The notes under the pieces are model-generated. The model was not told the DNA's origin. It did no database searches and saw only the letters and a program-made list of their open reading frames with translations. 11,828 nt of DNA. It comes from Baffinella frigidus (Eukaryota; Cryptophyceae; Cryptomonadales; Baffinellaceae). This document shows, in pieces, positions 1 to 9,700 of this stretch (the first letter of the stretch is position 1; each line of letters starts with the position of its first letter). The position numbers and the translations under genes were made by a program. The stretch is taken from positions 159,706 to 171,533 of the forward strand of contig MU646462.1 in assembly GCA_026770585.1 (NCBI GenBank), in the 5' to 3' direction.

Positions 1-199
1 CTCTTTCGTGGCGAGGCTCACCTTGACCGTTGATCTAACGTATCATCAAACTTAACAGCATAAAACTGAACAGCTCAACAGAATATGCTGTTGAGCTGTG
101 TTTGCATTTGATTTCATTTAAACCTTTTAAATAAAATCAAATGCAAACAAATGAAAGCAAACCCTCTTTCGTGGCGAGGCTCACCTTGACCGTTGATCT
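1..199 (-). repeat. 36-bp direct repeat (1-36, 164-199) carrying the 3' end of PRS exon 7
   Basis: Two identical 36-bp copies each contain, on the minus strand, the last 15 nt of exon 7 (22-36 and 185-199) followed by gtgagcctcgccacg. The true exon has gtgcgcctcgtgacc. They appear to be duplicated exon-intron borders with a consensus donor. Between the copies are two hairpins, with arms 71-81/88-98 (CAGCTCAACAG) and 101-114/134-147 (TTTGCATTTGATTT). Confidence 0.65.
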
Positions 200-200
200 T

Positions 201-508
201 ACAATCAACCCCTTTCGCTGCTAGCAGGAAGAGTTTGCTAAAGTCAACCTCCACACCGCTAGCAGGGGTTGATTGTTCAGACAACGTCTAAAGTGTTCGC
301 CCAGTTGACTTTTACTTCCTTCCAAGACACACCCGTTTCACGGGTCGACTGCCCTCCCCCCGAGGCAGCAGACTCACAGCCCTCTAGCAGACGGTTGCCC
401 GCCTGCTCCAAGGCTTCGTGCGCTGCCAAGGCTTCTCTATCTCTCTTCACTGCTAGCGGGAAGAGTTTGCTCAAGTCAACCTCCACACCGCTAGCAGGGG
501 TTGATTGT
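201..508. repeat. ACAATCAACCCC inverted ends and a 59-bp direct repeat
   Basis: ACAATCAACCCC at 201 pairs with GGGGTTGATTGT at 265-276. The 59-bp segment CTGCTAGC(A/G)GGAAGAGTTT...GGTTGATTGT occurs at 218-276 and 450-508 with few differences. Open frames on both strands cross this area, but neither shows a recognisable family. Confidence 0.6.
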
Positions 509-760
509 AAAGCAAACAGCCAACCGGTGCAAAGTTGACGGATTCGTACCGCGCACCAGCGTGTCAACTTGACCATACAGGATGTCAACTTGACGCCAAC
601 CTGAGCGAAGCAGAGCTCGGCACCCCGGCCCAAGCTCGACCCAGAGTGTCTTCAGTCGCGAGAAATCTCTGGTACTAAATTTCTCAAAAGTGGGCATAAA
701 CGGCTCCAATTTCTCAATTCCCCATCTCTCTGGTGGCCAACTTCTCGGCACACCGCGCTA

Positions 761-871
761 CCACACGAGGCTATCGCTCATAAGAAAGCGCACCCCCCCT
801 AGGACCACCATAGGGCCCTACGCATAGCCCTCCTGTAGGGTCCTAGGAGGAGGCGCTTTCTTATGAGCGAG
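761..871. repeat. Partial family A terminus followed by a separate palindrome
   Basis: 761-774 repeats CCACACGAGGCTAT. At 775-791 and 853-869 are exact inverted arms CGCTCATAAGAAAGCGC around a CCTAGGA/TCCTAGG-rich centre. The 761 terminus (preceded by TA) and the 1072 terminus (followed by TA) could be the ends of one larger composite element. This is only suggestive. Confidence 0.5.
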
Positions 872-889
872 GTACGTGTAGGTGCCCAC

Positions 890-1072
890 CCACACGAGGC
901 TATCCATGCGAACAGAATAAAAGGGCGTTGTAAAAAAATTGTGGTGAAATGATCACGTTTCCCCCGGAAAATCCGGGAGGAAACGTGATCATTTGCTGAC
1001 TTTTGGCGTGTTTCCTGGGCAATAATCCAATAATTGACTTATGAATCTGTTCGCATGGATAGCCTCGTGTGG
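890..1072. mobile_element. CCACACGAGGCTATCC-family foldback (family A)
   Basis: The element is 183 bp with a 27-bp terminal inverted repeat starting CCACACGAGGCTATCCATGC. A nested inner inverted repeat carries TGATCACGTTTCC...GGAAACGTGATCA. It has no reading frame. The closest relative is 9870-10050. Confidence 0.8.
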
Positions 1073-1089
1073 TAGGTCACGAGGCGCAC

Positions 1090-1141
1090 CTTGACCGTTG
1101 ATCTTGTTTGCCATTTCTGGACACGAGTCCGTGATCCAAAC
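1090..1141 (-). CDS. PRS: PRS exon 7: VWITDSCPEM block
   Basis: The exon is 52 nt (17 codons plus G). It starts after cgcgcag and ends GGTCAAG before gtgcgc. It encodes VWITDSCPEMANKINGQ. The family has FWITDSCP near the C terminus, about 25-30 residues before the end (...PFEVLSL). The following exon should encode that end but was not recognised between 1 and 1089, so it probably lies past position 1. A second copy of the first 39 nt is at 1608-1646, and two copies of the last 15 nt plus the donor are at 22-36 and 185-199. Those two copies have the better donor gtgagc. Confidence 0.88.
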
Positions 1142-4100
1142 CTGCGCGTTTGCGTTTGATTTAGGGCGATTTCATCCGGAGGAGTATTCATAACGAATAC
1201 GATTTCGGGGATCTCCGATACGATTCGGGTGTATCTTAAAGCTCCAAATGAAGTCCAGCTAGACGACGGTCTTGTTTCTACCCTTAAGATACACCAAAAT
1301 CGTATTCATTATGAATACTCCTCCGGATGAGATTTCGGCAGGGCTTCCACACGAGAATGCTAGAGGGTCCTACTTACAACCGATGTGCTCTTGAAAGTGG
1401 GCATTTGTGTAGTAACTTTCGTTGATTGGTCACGTAACTAGCCATATATTGGCCATGCGCGAGGTTGGAACACACTATCCTGGCACAAATATTTACAACC
1501 CCACATGTAAATAGGATCCTCCAGCATTCTCGAGTGGTTGGCCGCTTCCAACTTGAAGAATTGCCGACTTCCCGACTTTAAAAAGGTTGTAAAGGCCAGA
1601 AACACTTCTTGTTCGCCATTTCTGGACACGAGTCCGTGATCCACACCTGTGTGGTTGCGTTTGTTCAGAGCCGTTTTCGCAACGTTTGGCCACGAAAAAA
1701 AAATGAAACACTAAGAAAAGTTGACGGTTTAGGACCAGCATCGTGTTAACTTTCACCCTTGTCTCATCTTTCCGCTAGGGATTAGGGACTAGGGATTAGG
1801 GTTTAGGGTTTAGGGTTTAGGGTTGAGGGTTCAAGGTTTAGGGTTTAGGGTTTAGGGTTTAGGGTTTAGGGTTTGGGGTTTAGGGTTTAGGGTTTGGGGT
1901 TTACCTTTCGGAACGTGCCGTCGAGGAACTTCTTGTACGCGTCGTTGGGGAATACTCCTGGGGTTTGGGGTTTGGGGTTTGGGGTTTAGGGTTTGGGGTT
2001 TGGGGTTTGGGGTTTGGGGGCAAGGGTTTAGGGTTTGGGGTTTGGGGTTTTGAGGTTGGGGTTTGGGGTTTAGGGTTTGGTGTTTAGGGTTTAGGGTTTA
2101 GTGTTTGGTGTTTAGGGTTTAGGGTTTAAGGACTAGGGTTTAGGGTTTAGGGTTTAGGGGAACACTCTTGCGCCTCCATTTCGGGATGTACGCTATTTAC
2201 GAGCAACCCCTCCACACGGAGGGCTACGAGGAACCCCTGTAGCCATCTTCAGCAGCAGCATCATGGTTAACGCGGCAGTGTTGGTATTACAGGGGTTACT
2301 CGAAATTAAGTACACGCACCCTCTGTGTGAGTCCGGAGGCGGGCCTGTCTGTCCATTCAGGAGGAGATGGAGGAGAGGGGGGGGCGGGGGGGGGGTGAGA
2401 TCACCTCAGTATCTCCGCTCCTCCATCTTCTCCCACACAGTGGGCTACGAGGGTTTCGTTGGGGCTTGGGGTGGGGGGGTTAGGGGTTTGGGGTAAGGGT
2501 CTGATACGAGATTTCGGGATCCTTTGGCGCGCGTCTGGAGGGTTTAGGTTTTAGGGTTTGGAGTTTTCAGACGGTGGGCTACGAAGGTTTCGTTGGGGCT
2601 GGAATTCGGGTTGTTGCGTGGCCAAATTGCACCAGAAAATCCCTCAAGTTAATCATATCAAGGCACGTTGACTTTTGATGAACAGTTCGTAGTCCACCGT
2701 GTGAGTAGAGGCGGTTACCGTGGGTGTTTGTACCAGGATAAGGTGAAAGTAACCTCGCGCCTGGCATAAATATTTCCGGGCACGAGGTTACTCTACCTTA
2801 TCCTGGTACAAATTTTTACAACCCCACATTTAAATAGGCTCCTCTGACATTCTCGTGTGGCTAATGACAGTTACCGTGGGTGCAGAAGGCTGAGATCTAA
2901 GCCATTTTTCGTTACCTTATCCGTAGGAACCCCCCTATGCCCCTACGGATTGCCTATCGTAGGGTCGTAGGCCTGATCGCTTAAGGGTTATTCAAAATCC
3001 CTTCGTAGTCCGCTGTGTGGGTCCACTTAGCCTCGGGTGGAGCCACTTAGCAGCGGCCGAGTTCCTCCCCCCCCGGATATCCGGGGGAAATGCGGTTAGA
3101 ATCCAACGCAAATGGATAAGATTCTAGTACAAATCGTTTAGATGGACTGCGTCCGTGAAGCCACCGGTGGCTGCTAAGTGGGTGGCGGTTACCGTGGGAA
3201 TGCTGGAGGAACCTATTTACATGTGGGGTTGTAAATATGTGTACCAGGAGAGGGTATTCTAACCTCGTGACTGTGCTAATTTTGCAGATTTACGTGACCA
3301 ATCAACAAAAGTTACTACACAAATACCCACTTTTAAAAGCACATCGGTTTTAAATAGACCCCTCTAGCATTCTCGTGTGGAGGGTGGCGGGTACCGTGGG
3401 TGCAGAAGGCTGAGACGGACTTGGCCCCGAGCGCTAGTAACGCCTTGCCTGCCAAAAGTGGCCGATTCAGCCCCCCGCAAAGTGGACGATCCGATCCAGC
3501 TTCCCCCCAACCACACAGCGGGCTACGAAGGGATTTCGGGCCCATTTTGGGCCGACTTTCCGTTACCTTATCCGTAGGAACCCTCATCTGTCCCTACGGG
3601 TTGCCTACCGTAGGGTCCTAGGTCTTATCGCTTAGGGGTTATTCGAAAACCCTTTGAAGTCCGCTGTGTGGAATGGACGATTCAGCTCCCCCAAAAGTGG
3701 TCGACTCAGCAACAGCACCGTCAACTTTTGCGTCAACTTTTGTCGTTCTCCGTCAACTTTTGTCGTTCTTACAGGACTCAGGACCCTGGGCTCGCTGAAC
3801 AACAGCAACGCCTAGGGTTTAGGGTTTAGGGTTTAGGGTTTAGGGTTTAGGGTTTACGCCTAATGTGGAGCTCTGTTGACTTTTGGAGCTCTGCCTCAGT
3901 CGGGTTGGCAGACTTTTCCCAAGAGAGATTGATAATCTATTGCCAAACAGTCAGCGTCAGTGTCGCACATGCCACGAATTGTGCCATTACTGTACCCCGT
4001 GTCGGCCGCCCATTCGAGCATTTTCCGGATGGATTCTAACTCCACCTCCTACCGGACTATCCTCAAGTTGACATTTTGGTTCTGTGGTACAAAATCAGTC

Positions 4101-6662
4101 AACTTTGAGTGAAACTAGCCCGGTGTCACGAAATTGGCGAGACCCACATCAGACAGGGACACCACACGAGGCTATCCATGCGAACAGATTCATAAGTTAA
4201 TTATTGGATTATTGCCCAGGAAACACGCCAAAAGTCAGCATTTGATACAGGGACAGCGCTAGGGTAACGGAGTTTCCGTTCAGCGTTCACACGGGCTTTA
4301 GGGTTGGCGGACTATTCTCAAGTTGACAGTCTGGGTCTGCGGTACAAACCCCGTCAACTTTAGGGCGAAAAGGGCTCACCCGTCTCAAGGAGGGTGCCTC
4401 TTTCCCGCTCCAAAGTGGACGGATTTGTACCGCAGACCCAGCATGTCAACTTACGAATAGTCCTCGAGACTCACAAGGACCGTTCTCAAGTTGACATTCT
4501 GGGTCTGCGGTACAACTTTGGGGTGAAAGGGGCTCACAACCTGTTTCGAGGAGCGTCCCGCCAGATTGGATCATATCATCGACGAGCACGATGTTAATAG
4601 GGTAACGGCCTGAAAATGGGGTAGTTAGGCCTACGGCATTGCCTAGGACCTCCTACCGTAGGAGGTTCTTTTTGGTCCTAGGATCCCTCGGCCTACGGTA
4701 GGAGGTTCTAGGCAATACCGTATGCCTAACTACCCCATTTTCAGGCCGTTAGCCTATGAATGTGCTTATCCTTATAATTCCCCTCCAAGTTGATGGGTTT
4801 GTACCAGAAGTGTAGCCCTTGATTTTAAAAAGCGCGACTACCGTAGTGCACAGGCAGGCTGGGTATTTTGAAATTTGCGCCAGGAATTAGGGGGTCCAGC
4901 TGAACGCTTTTCTGGCTATACGCTTTTCTGGGTGTACGCTTTTCCTATGAGGGCCCTAACCTGTCTCGAGGAGCGTCCCGCCAGATTGGATCATATCGTC
5001 GACGAGCACGATGTGCTTGTCCTTAGGGTTCCCCTCCTTGACCGTGATTTTCCGTGAGTCACCATACCGTACCTGCACCGCGAGAGAGAGCAAGATTTGA
5101 GTTAATAGGGTAACGGCCTGAAAATGAGGTAGTTGGGGGTTGGGGCTCAAGTCGCGCTCCGTCGACGCGACATCTCCGGAACGCGGTCACCCTCCACATA
5201 CAGTTTAGTCGTAGAACTCCCGAAAAGGAAGGTAGTTAGGCCTACGGCATTGCCTAGGACCTCCTACCGTAGGCCAAAATCCTAGGACTTTTTGGTCATA
5301 GGAGATTTTCCGCGAGTCTCCGTACCGTACCTGACGCGAGAAAGAGAGCATGATTTGATTGTAACCACACGGTGGGCGTTGAGGGTTCCGGGGCCCCTAC
5401 ATTTAGCGGTAACGTGACCAAATTTGCATGAGAAAATTCTTCAAGTTAACTGCTCGCAGGGCAAGTTGACTTTTGATCAACGGTCCGTAGTCCACTGTGT
5501 GGAGCGTTTGGGCCAGGGGTCTTCACCTCAAGTGGTTACCAACACCCTTAAAAACACTGATGCTAAATTTTGATTGCCCTTAGGGTTCCCTTCCTTGACC
5601 GTGATTTTCCGCGGGTCTCCGTACCTTACCTGCGGCGAGAAAGAGAGCATGATTTGAGTTAATAGGGTCACGGCCTGAAAATGAGGTAGTTAGGCCTACG
5701 GCATTGCCTAGGACCTCCTACCGTAGGCCAAAATCCTAGGAATTTTTGGTCATAGGAGATTTTCCGCGGGTCTCAGTACCTTACCTGAAGCGCGTTCAGG
5801 GCTCGGGTTAGCCCAGTTAATCTGGGCTCTTCATAAACACATTTAGTTGCTCTTTGTACTGGATAGTCTAGATCTACCTGCGTTTTATTCTGGCTCGTCC
5901 CAAAAGCTTTCTATTCGCCCTTTTGTACTGGAGTTCTGCTCTTAAATAATTTGAAGGAAGAGCCAGAACAAAACTCAGACAGAGCCAGATAGTTTGTACG
6001 GAGTCCTGATCTAACTGTATTTCTTGGGGTTCCCTTCCCCTGACTGTGATTTTGCGCGAGTCCCCGTATCGCACCTGCAACGGTCAGGGTTTAGCGTTTG
6101 GTGTTTGGTCTTTACGGTTTAATAAAGCTTCTCTCCAGAAGCCATAATCCCTCAACCCTCCACGGGATTTCAAAGTGGACAGTTTCAAGGGTAGGTTGAC
6201 TTTAGCAAAACACCCTGGCTAGCAGGCAACTGTATTTCTTGGGGTTCCCTTCCCCTGACTGTGATTTTGCGCGAGTCCCCGTATCGCACCTGAAACGGGC
6301 AGGGTTTAGCGTTTGGAGTTTAGGGTTCAGGGTTTAGGATTTAGGGGTTCGGTCCCTTCATTTTCGGGGTGCCAACAAATATGTCATAATTGCTTGCCAC
6401 AAAGAATCTTGTTAACCGACATTTCGATCGGATTCCGCACCTGAAACGGTCTCGTAAGCGGCAAATATCGAATGGTCACGCGTAAACGCTTCCTGGTCCG
6501 GAAACGCTCACCGTCCATCTAAAGTCAAAGCCAACGATTTCCCCCCAAAATGAAGCTGTTGATCCATAAGTGGACGATTCGCAGTACAAATAGTAGAGAG
6601 ACTGTGGCGTAAAAAATCCCTTCCAAGTCCGCTGTGTGGCGTACCATCATGCACACGATGGT

Positions 6663-6734
<72 letters not shown>

Positions 6735-9700
6735 TGTGTGTGTGTGTGTCTGTGTATGTGTGTGTGTGTGTGAGAGAGAGAGAGCAGGGGTGACCTTCAT
6801 GCACACGATGGTCTCGTAAGCGGCGAACATCGAGTGGTAGCGCGTGAAAGCCCCCTGGTCCGGAAACGCGATGACCCACGCCTCCTGCGTGGGGGGGATT
6901 TCATCCGGACGAGTATTTCAGTCAAATACGATTTCGGGGATCTCCGATGCGATTTGTAACGGAAATTACTACACGGACGTGACTGAAAAAGACCGGTGTG
7001 TAGTAATTTTCGTTGCCAGGTCGTATTTGAGTCAAATACTCGCCGGGATTAGATTAGGGTTTAGGGGCTCCCTGGGCCGGAAAAGCGATGGCCCAGGCCT
7101 CCTCCTGGGTGGGGAGGACTAGGGATTAGGGGTGATAAACCCTGAGGTTCTTATTTGTTACTCTCGATACAGGTCCTGGATAGGCCCTTTAGCCTTGAGT
7201 TGAGTGATACAATGTCTATGAGCCTCAAGAACGAGCCCGCACCGGAGGTTTAGGGGTTAAACACCCCCAGGTTTTGGGGGGATACACCCTGAGGTTTAGG
7301 GTTCGGGGTCCGGGGTTCGGGGCTCGGGGTTGAGGGGTTGTACAGTCTGAGGTTTGGGGTTTAGGGGTTATAAACCCTCAGGTTTTGGTGTTAGGGGGCA
7401 TAAAAGTAGGGATGAGGGGTTGGGGTGCACGCTCCCTGGTCCGGAAACTTATCTCAGAAAACGAGTTCTACAACTCGTTTTCTTAAGTCAATCCCCTAAC
7501 AATTTTGTCAACTTTTGCGGAGAGTAAAGAATAAGTTGACGAATTTGTAGGGGAATTGACTTAAGAAAACGAGTTTTAGAACTCGTTTTCTGAGATAAAA
7601 ACGCGATGGTCTAAACCTCCTGGCGGCACAACGCAAGGCAGTCACCTCGGACAGTTGGCTTCGGCGTCCGCGTGACCGGTCACGCGGGCGTTCACGAGCC
7701 TGCCGGCGGGGCTGTTCCACGGGGGTAGGTCATGCAAAAAGCGAACGCCAGTGAGGTACTTGCAGCCTACGGATTGCCTACGGTAGGAGCCCCCCTTCCT
7801 ACGCCTTTTAAAACGGAAAGGACTTTAAAAGTCGTAGGAGGGGGGCTCCTACCGTAGGCAATCCGTAGGTCGTAAGTACCTCGCTGGCGTTAGCTTGCGG
7901 TATTATAGGGGTTAGAATGGTCAACAGCTGTCCGAGCACGGTACATGTCACTAAATTCAAAAACGGTAACAGTTGCAACAGGTACAATGTTTCCCAACGG
8001 ATTTTTTTTCCAAAATAAAGTCAGAGTCCGTTACCTTATCCGTAGGAACCCCCCCTATGTCCCTACGGATTGCCTACTGTAGGATCCTAGGTCTTATCGC
8101 TTAGGGGTTATTCGAAATCCCTTCGAAGTCCGCTGTGTGCAGACACACACAAATCGGAACTCCAAGTTCGGCTGGGTGCCACTCGAGGCTGGAATCCCTG
8201 TTTTAAAATAGTCCCACTTCTAGCCTCGGGTGGCACGGGACTATTTTAAAACGGGGATTCTTTTCTACTGCAAATCCACAGGGGAAGTCTCAATTTTTGT
8301 GGACACGACAGTACAAGTATTTTTAGTTTACCTTTTGACGAATTTTGGTCACGTCCTTAGGGCAGAAATTGACTTTTGAGATGAAAATGGCTCCAAAGTA
8401 GCGGCAAGGATCCTTGCCTCTACCTTTTGAGACTTCCCCTGTGGCTTTCCAGTAGTTACCGTACCAATATTAGAAATCAACAATACCAATATTCGACCAG
8501 ACAACAATTTCAAGAGAAAGAATTCCGAGTTCTGCAGCAGGGTGGGACGCACCTCCCCGATTTTCGGGCAGGAAATGCCCGAGTTTCCGCAACCTTATCC
8601 GTAGGAACCCCCCTGCGCCCCTACGCCCCTACGGGTTGCCTACCGTAGGGTCCTAGGTCTTGTCGCTTAGGGGTTGTTCGAAATCGCTTCGAAGTCCGCT
8701 GTGTGGCTTCGGCGATCTGGGCAGCGGAAAATACTATGCGTTTGTACCGGGCGTTTTAGATGTGGTACCAGCGAGGGTGTTGGACACACCCAGGTCAGTA
8801 CCAGAGCGCGTGTTGGACACACCCGGTTTGGTGTGAAGGGGCGCCTGCAGCTGTGTGGTATGGTGGGACACACCTCCCCCGCCCCCTCTCCCGGCTTGCT
8901 CCCCGGATTCGAGTGCTCTGACTCGAGCCTCCTGGTTTAAGGTTTAGGGTTCAGGGTTTGGGGTTTATAATTTGGGGTTTAAGGTGCGGGGTTTGGGGTT
9001 TAGGGTTTGGGGTTTACAGTTAAGGGTTTAGTGTTTAGTGTTGAGGGTTTAGTGTTTAGGGTTTACGCCTGATGTGGAGCTCTGTTCACTTTCTAGCTCT
9101 GCAACAGTCTCATCTCGGAAGATAACTGAATCAGTTCCTTTTCAATAGGCGGTTGAATAGGAGAAATCATTTAGGGCATAGGAAATTTAATTAGTCCTCC
9201 TAATCAATTGAAAACGCCAATTAGGGAACTGAATCAGTTATCTCTCGAGATGAAGTCGGGCTGGCTGACTATTCTCAAGTTGACATGCTGGGTTCCCACA
9301 CGAGGCTACCCAGCAGGACCCGCAGCGCCTGGGGGGTTATTCGAGCGTTAGGAATCGGGGGAAGACCGCGGGGAGGGGACGGGAATCAGGGGGGGCAGGG
9401 GGGGAACGCCGGAAGCGAAAAAGCTGTTAGAGGTGGCCCCATGGAGCATCTCGAGAGCACCCTCACCACACGAGGTTACCCAGGCGAACAGAATAAAAAG
9501 GACTTTTAAAGTTTTGTGGGGTAATGATCACGGATAAGGTAACCGACCGACCGCTCAGCGGGCGGAAACGTGATCATTTCCCCACAAAACTTCAAAAGTC
9601 CCTTTTATTCTGTTCGCCTGGGTAGCCTCGTGTGGTCGCGGCAAAGGTCCGCCAACTTTTTATGCTCTGACCTCACTCGTGAAGTCGAACACGGAGATTC

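Larger units (their letters stand above)
1..1089. other. 3' flank or last intron of PRS
   Basis: It holds the 36-bp repeats with exon 7 ends, the 59-bp direct repeats, and the family A elements at 761-1072. The last PRS exon (expected PFEVLSL-like) was not seen on the minus strand here. 510-760 shows several TTGAC motifs and open frames on the minus strand without recognisable homology. Confidence 0.5.
1142..1904 (-). other. PRS intron 7 (763 nt)
   Basis: The intron is bounded by AAAG/gtaaac and cgcag/GTTTGG. It contains the telomere-like block, a partial exon 7 copy, a family D element and a family B element. Phase 0. Confidence 0.75.
1958..3394 (-). other. PRS intron 6 (1437 nt)
   Basis: The intron is bounded by CACG/gtaccc and ccccag/GAGTAT, phase 1. 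It contains family D, F and E elements, the CCACTTAGCAGC foldback, an exon 5 fragment, G-rich runs at 2370-2500 and the telomere-like array. Confidence 0.75.
3449..4960 (-). other. PRS intron 5 (1512 nt)
   Basis: The intron is bounded by GACAG/gttagg and ttggcag/GCAAGG, phase 1. It contains two exon 4 copies, three family I copies, family A and E elements, the ATGT-flanked foldback, the short TTTAGGG array, the GTCAACTTTTG tandem (3719-3765) and the 50-codon frame. Confidence 0.75.
5073..6794 (-). other. PRS intron 4 (1722 nt)
   Basis: The intron is bounded by ATGAAG/gtcacc and ggtgcag/GTACGG, phase 0. It is mostly broken exon 4 copies with foldback halves, one family F element, telomere-like scraps (6086-6120, 6300-6350) and the (TG)n tract. 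5790-6010 is unique AT-rich sequence with nothing recognised. Confidence 0.75.

Noticed and set aside
277-633. A 118-codon minus-strand frame with a helical Ala/Glu-rich end
   Set aside because: It overlaps an equally open plus-strand frame and a 59-bp direct repeat, and no family or splice context was recognised.
491-751. A minus-strand frame containing FEKFSTRDF, considered as the PRS C-terminal region
   Set aside because: FEKF resembles the sequence before WITDS, but exon 7 already covers that part, and the rest does not match PFEVLSL.
1776-2160. A chromosome end (true telomere)
   Set aside because: The array is internal, its units are mixed, and it contains an exon with unique DNA on both sides.
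5874-6080. A 68-codon frame starting VRYGDSRK
   Set aside because: Only its first residues are an exon 4 fragment; after that the frame is unrelated intron sequence.
6508-6879. Long minus-strand frames through the (TG)n tract rich in His-Thr
   Set aside because: They arise from the dinucleotide repeat. Only the first codons of the 6525-6830 frame overlap real exon 3 sequence, and they run past its donor.
8674-8940. An 88-codon plus-strand frame with repeated VGHT
   Set aside because: The repeats come from short GTTGGACACACC duplications, and the start overlaps the end of a family E element.
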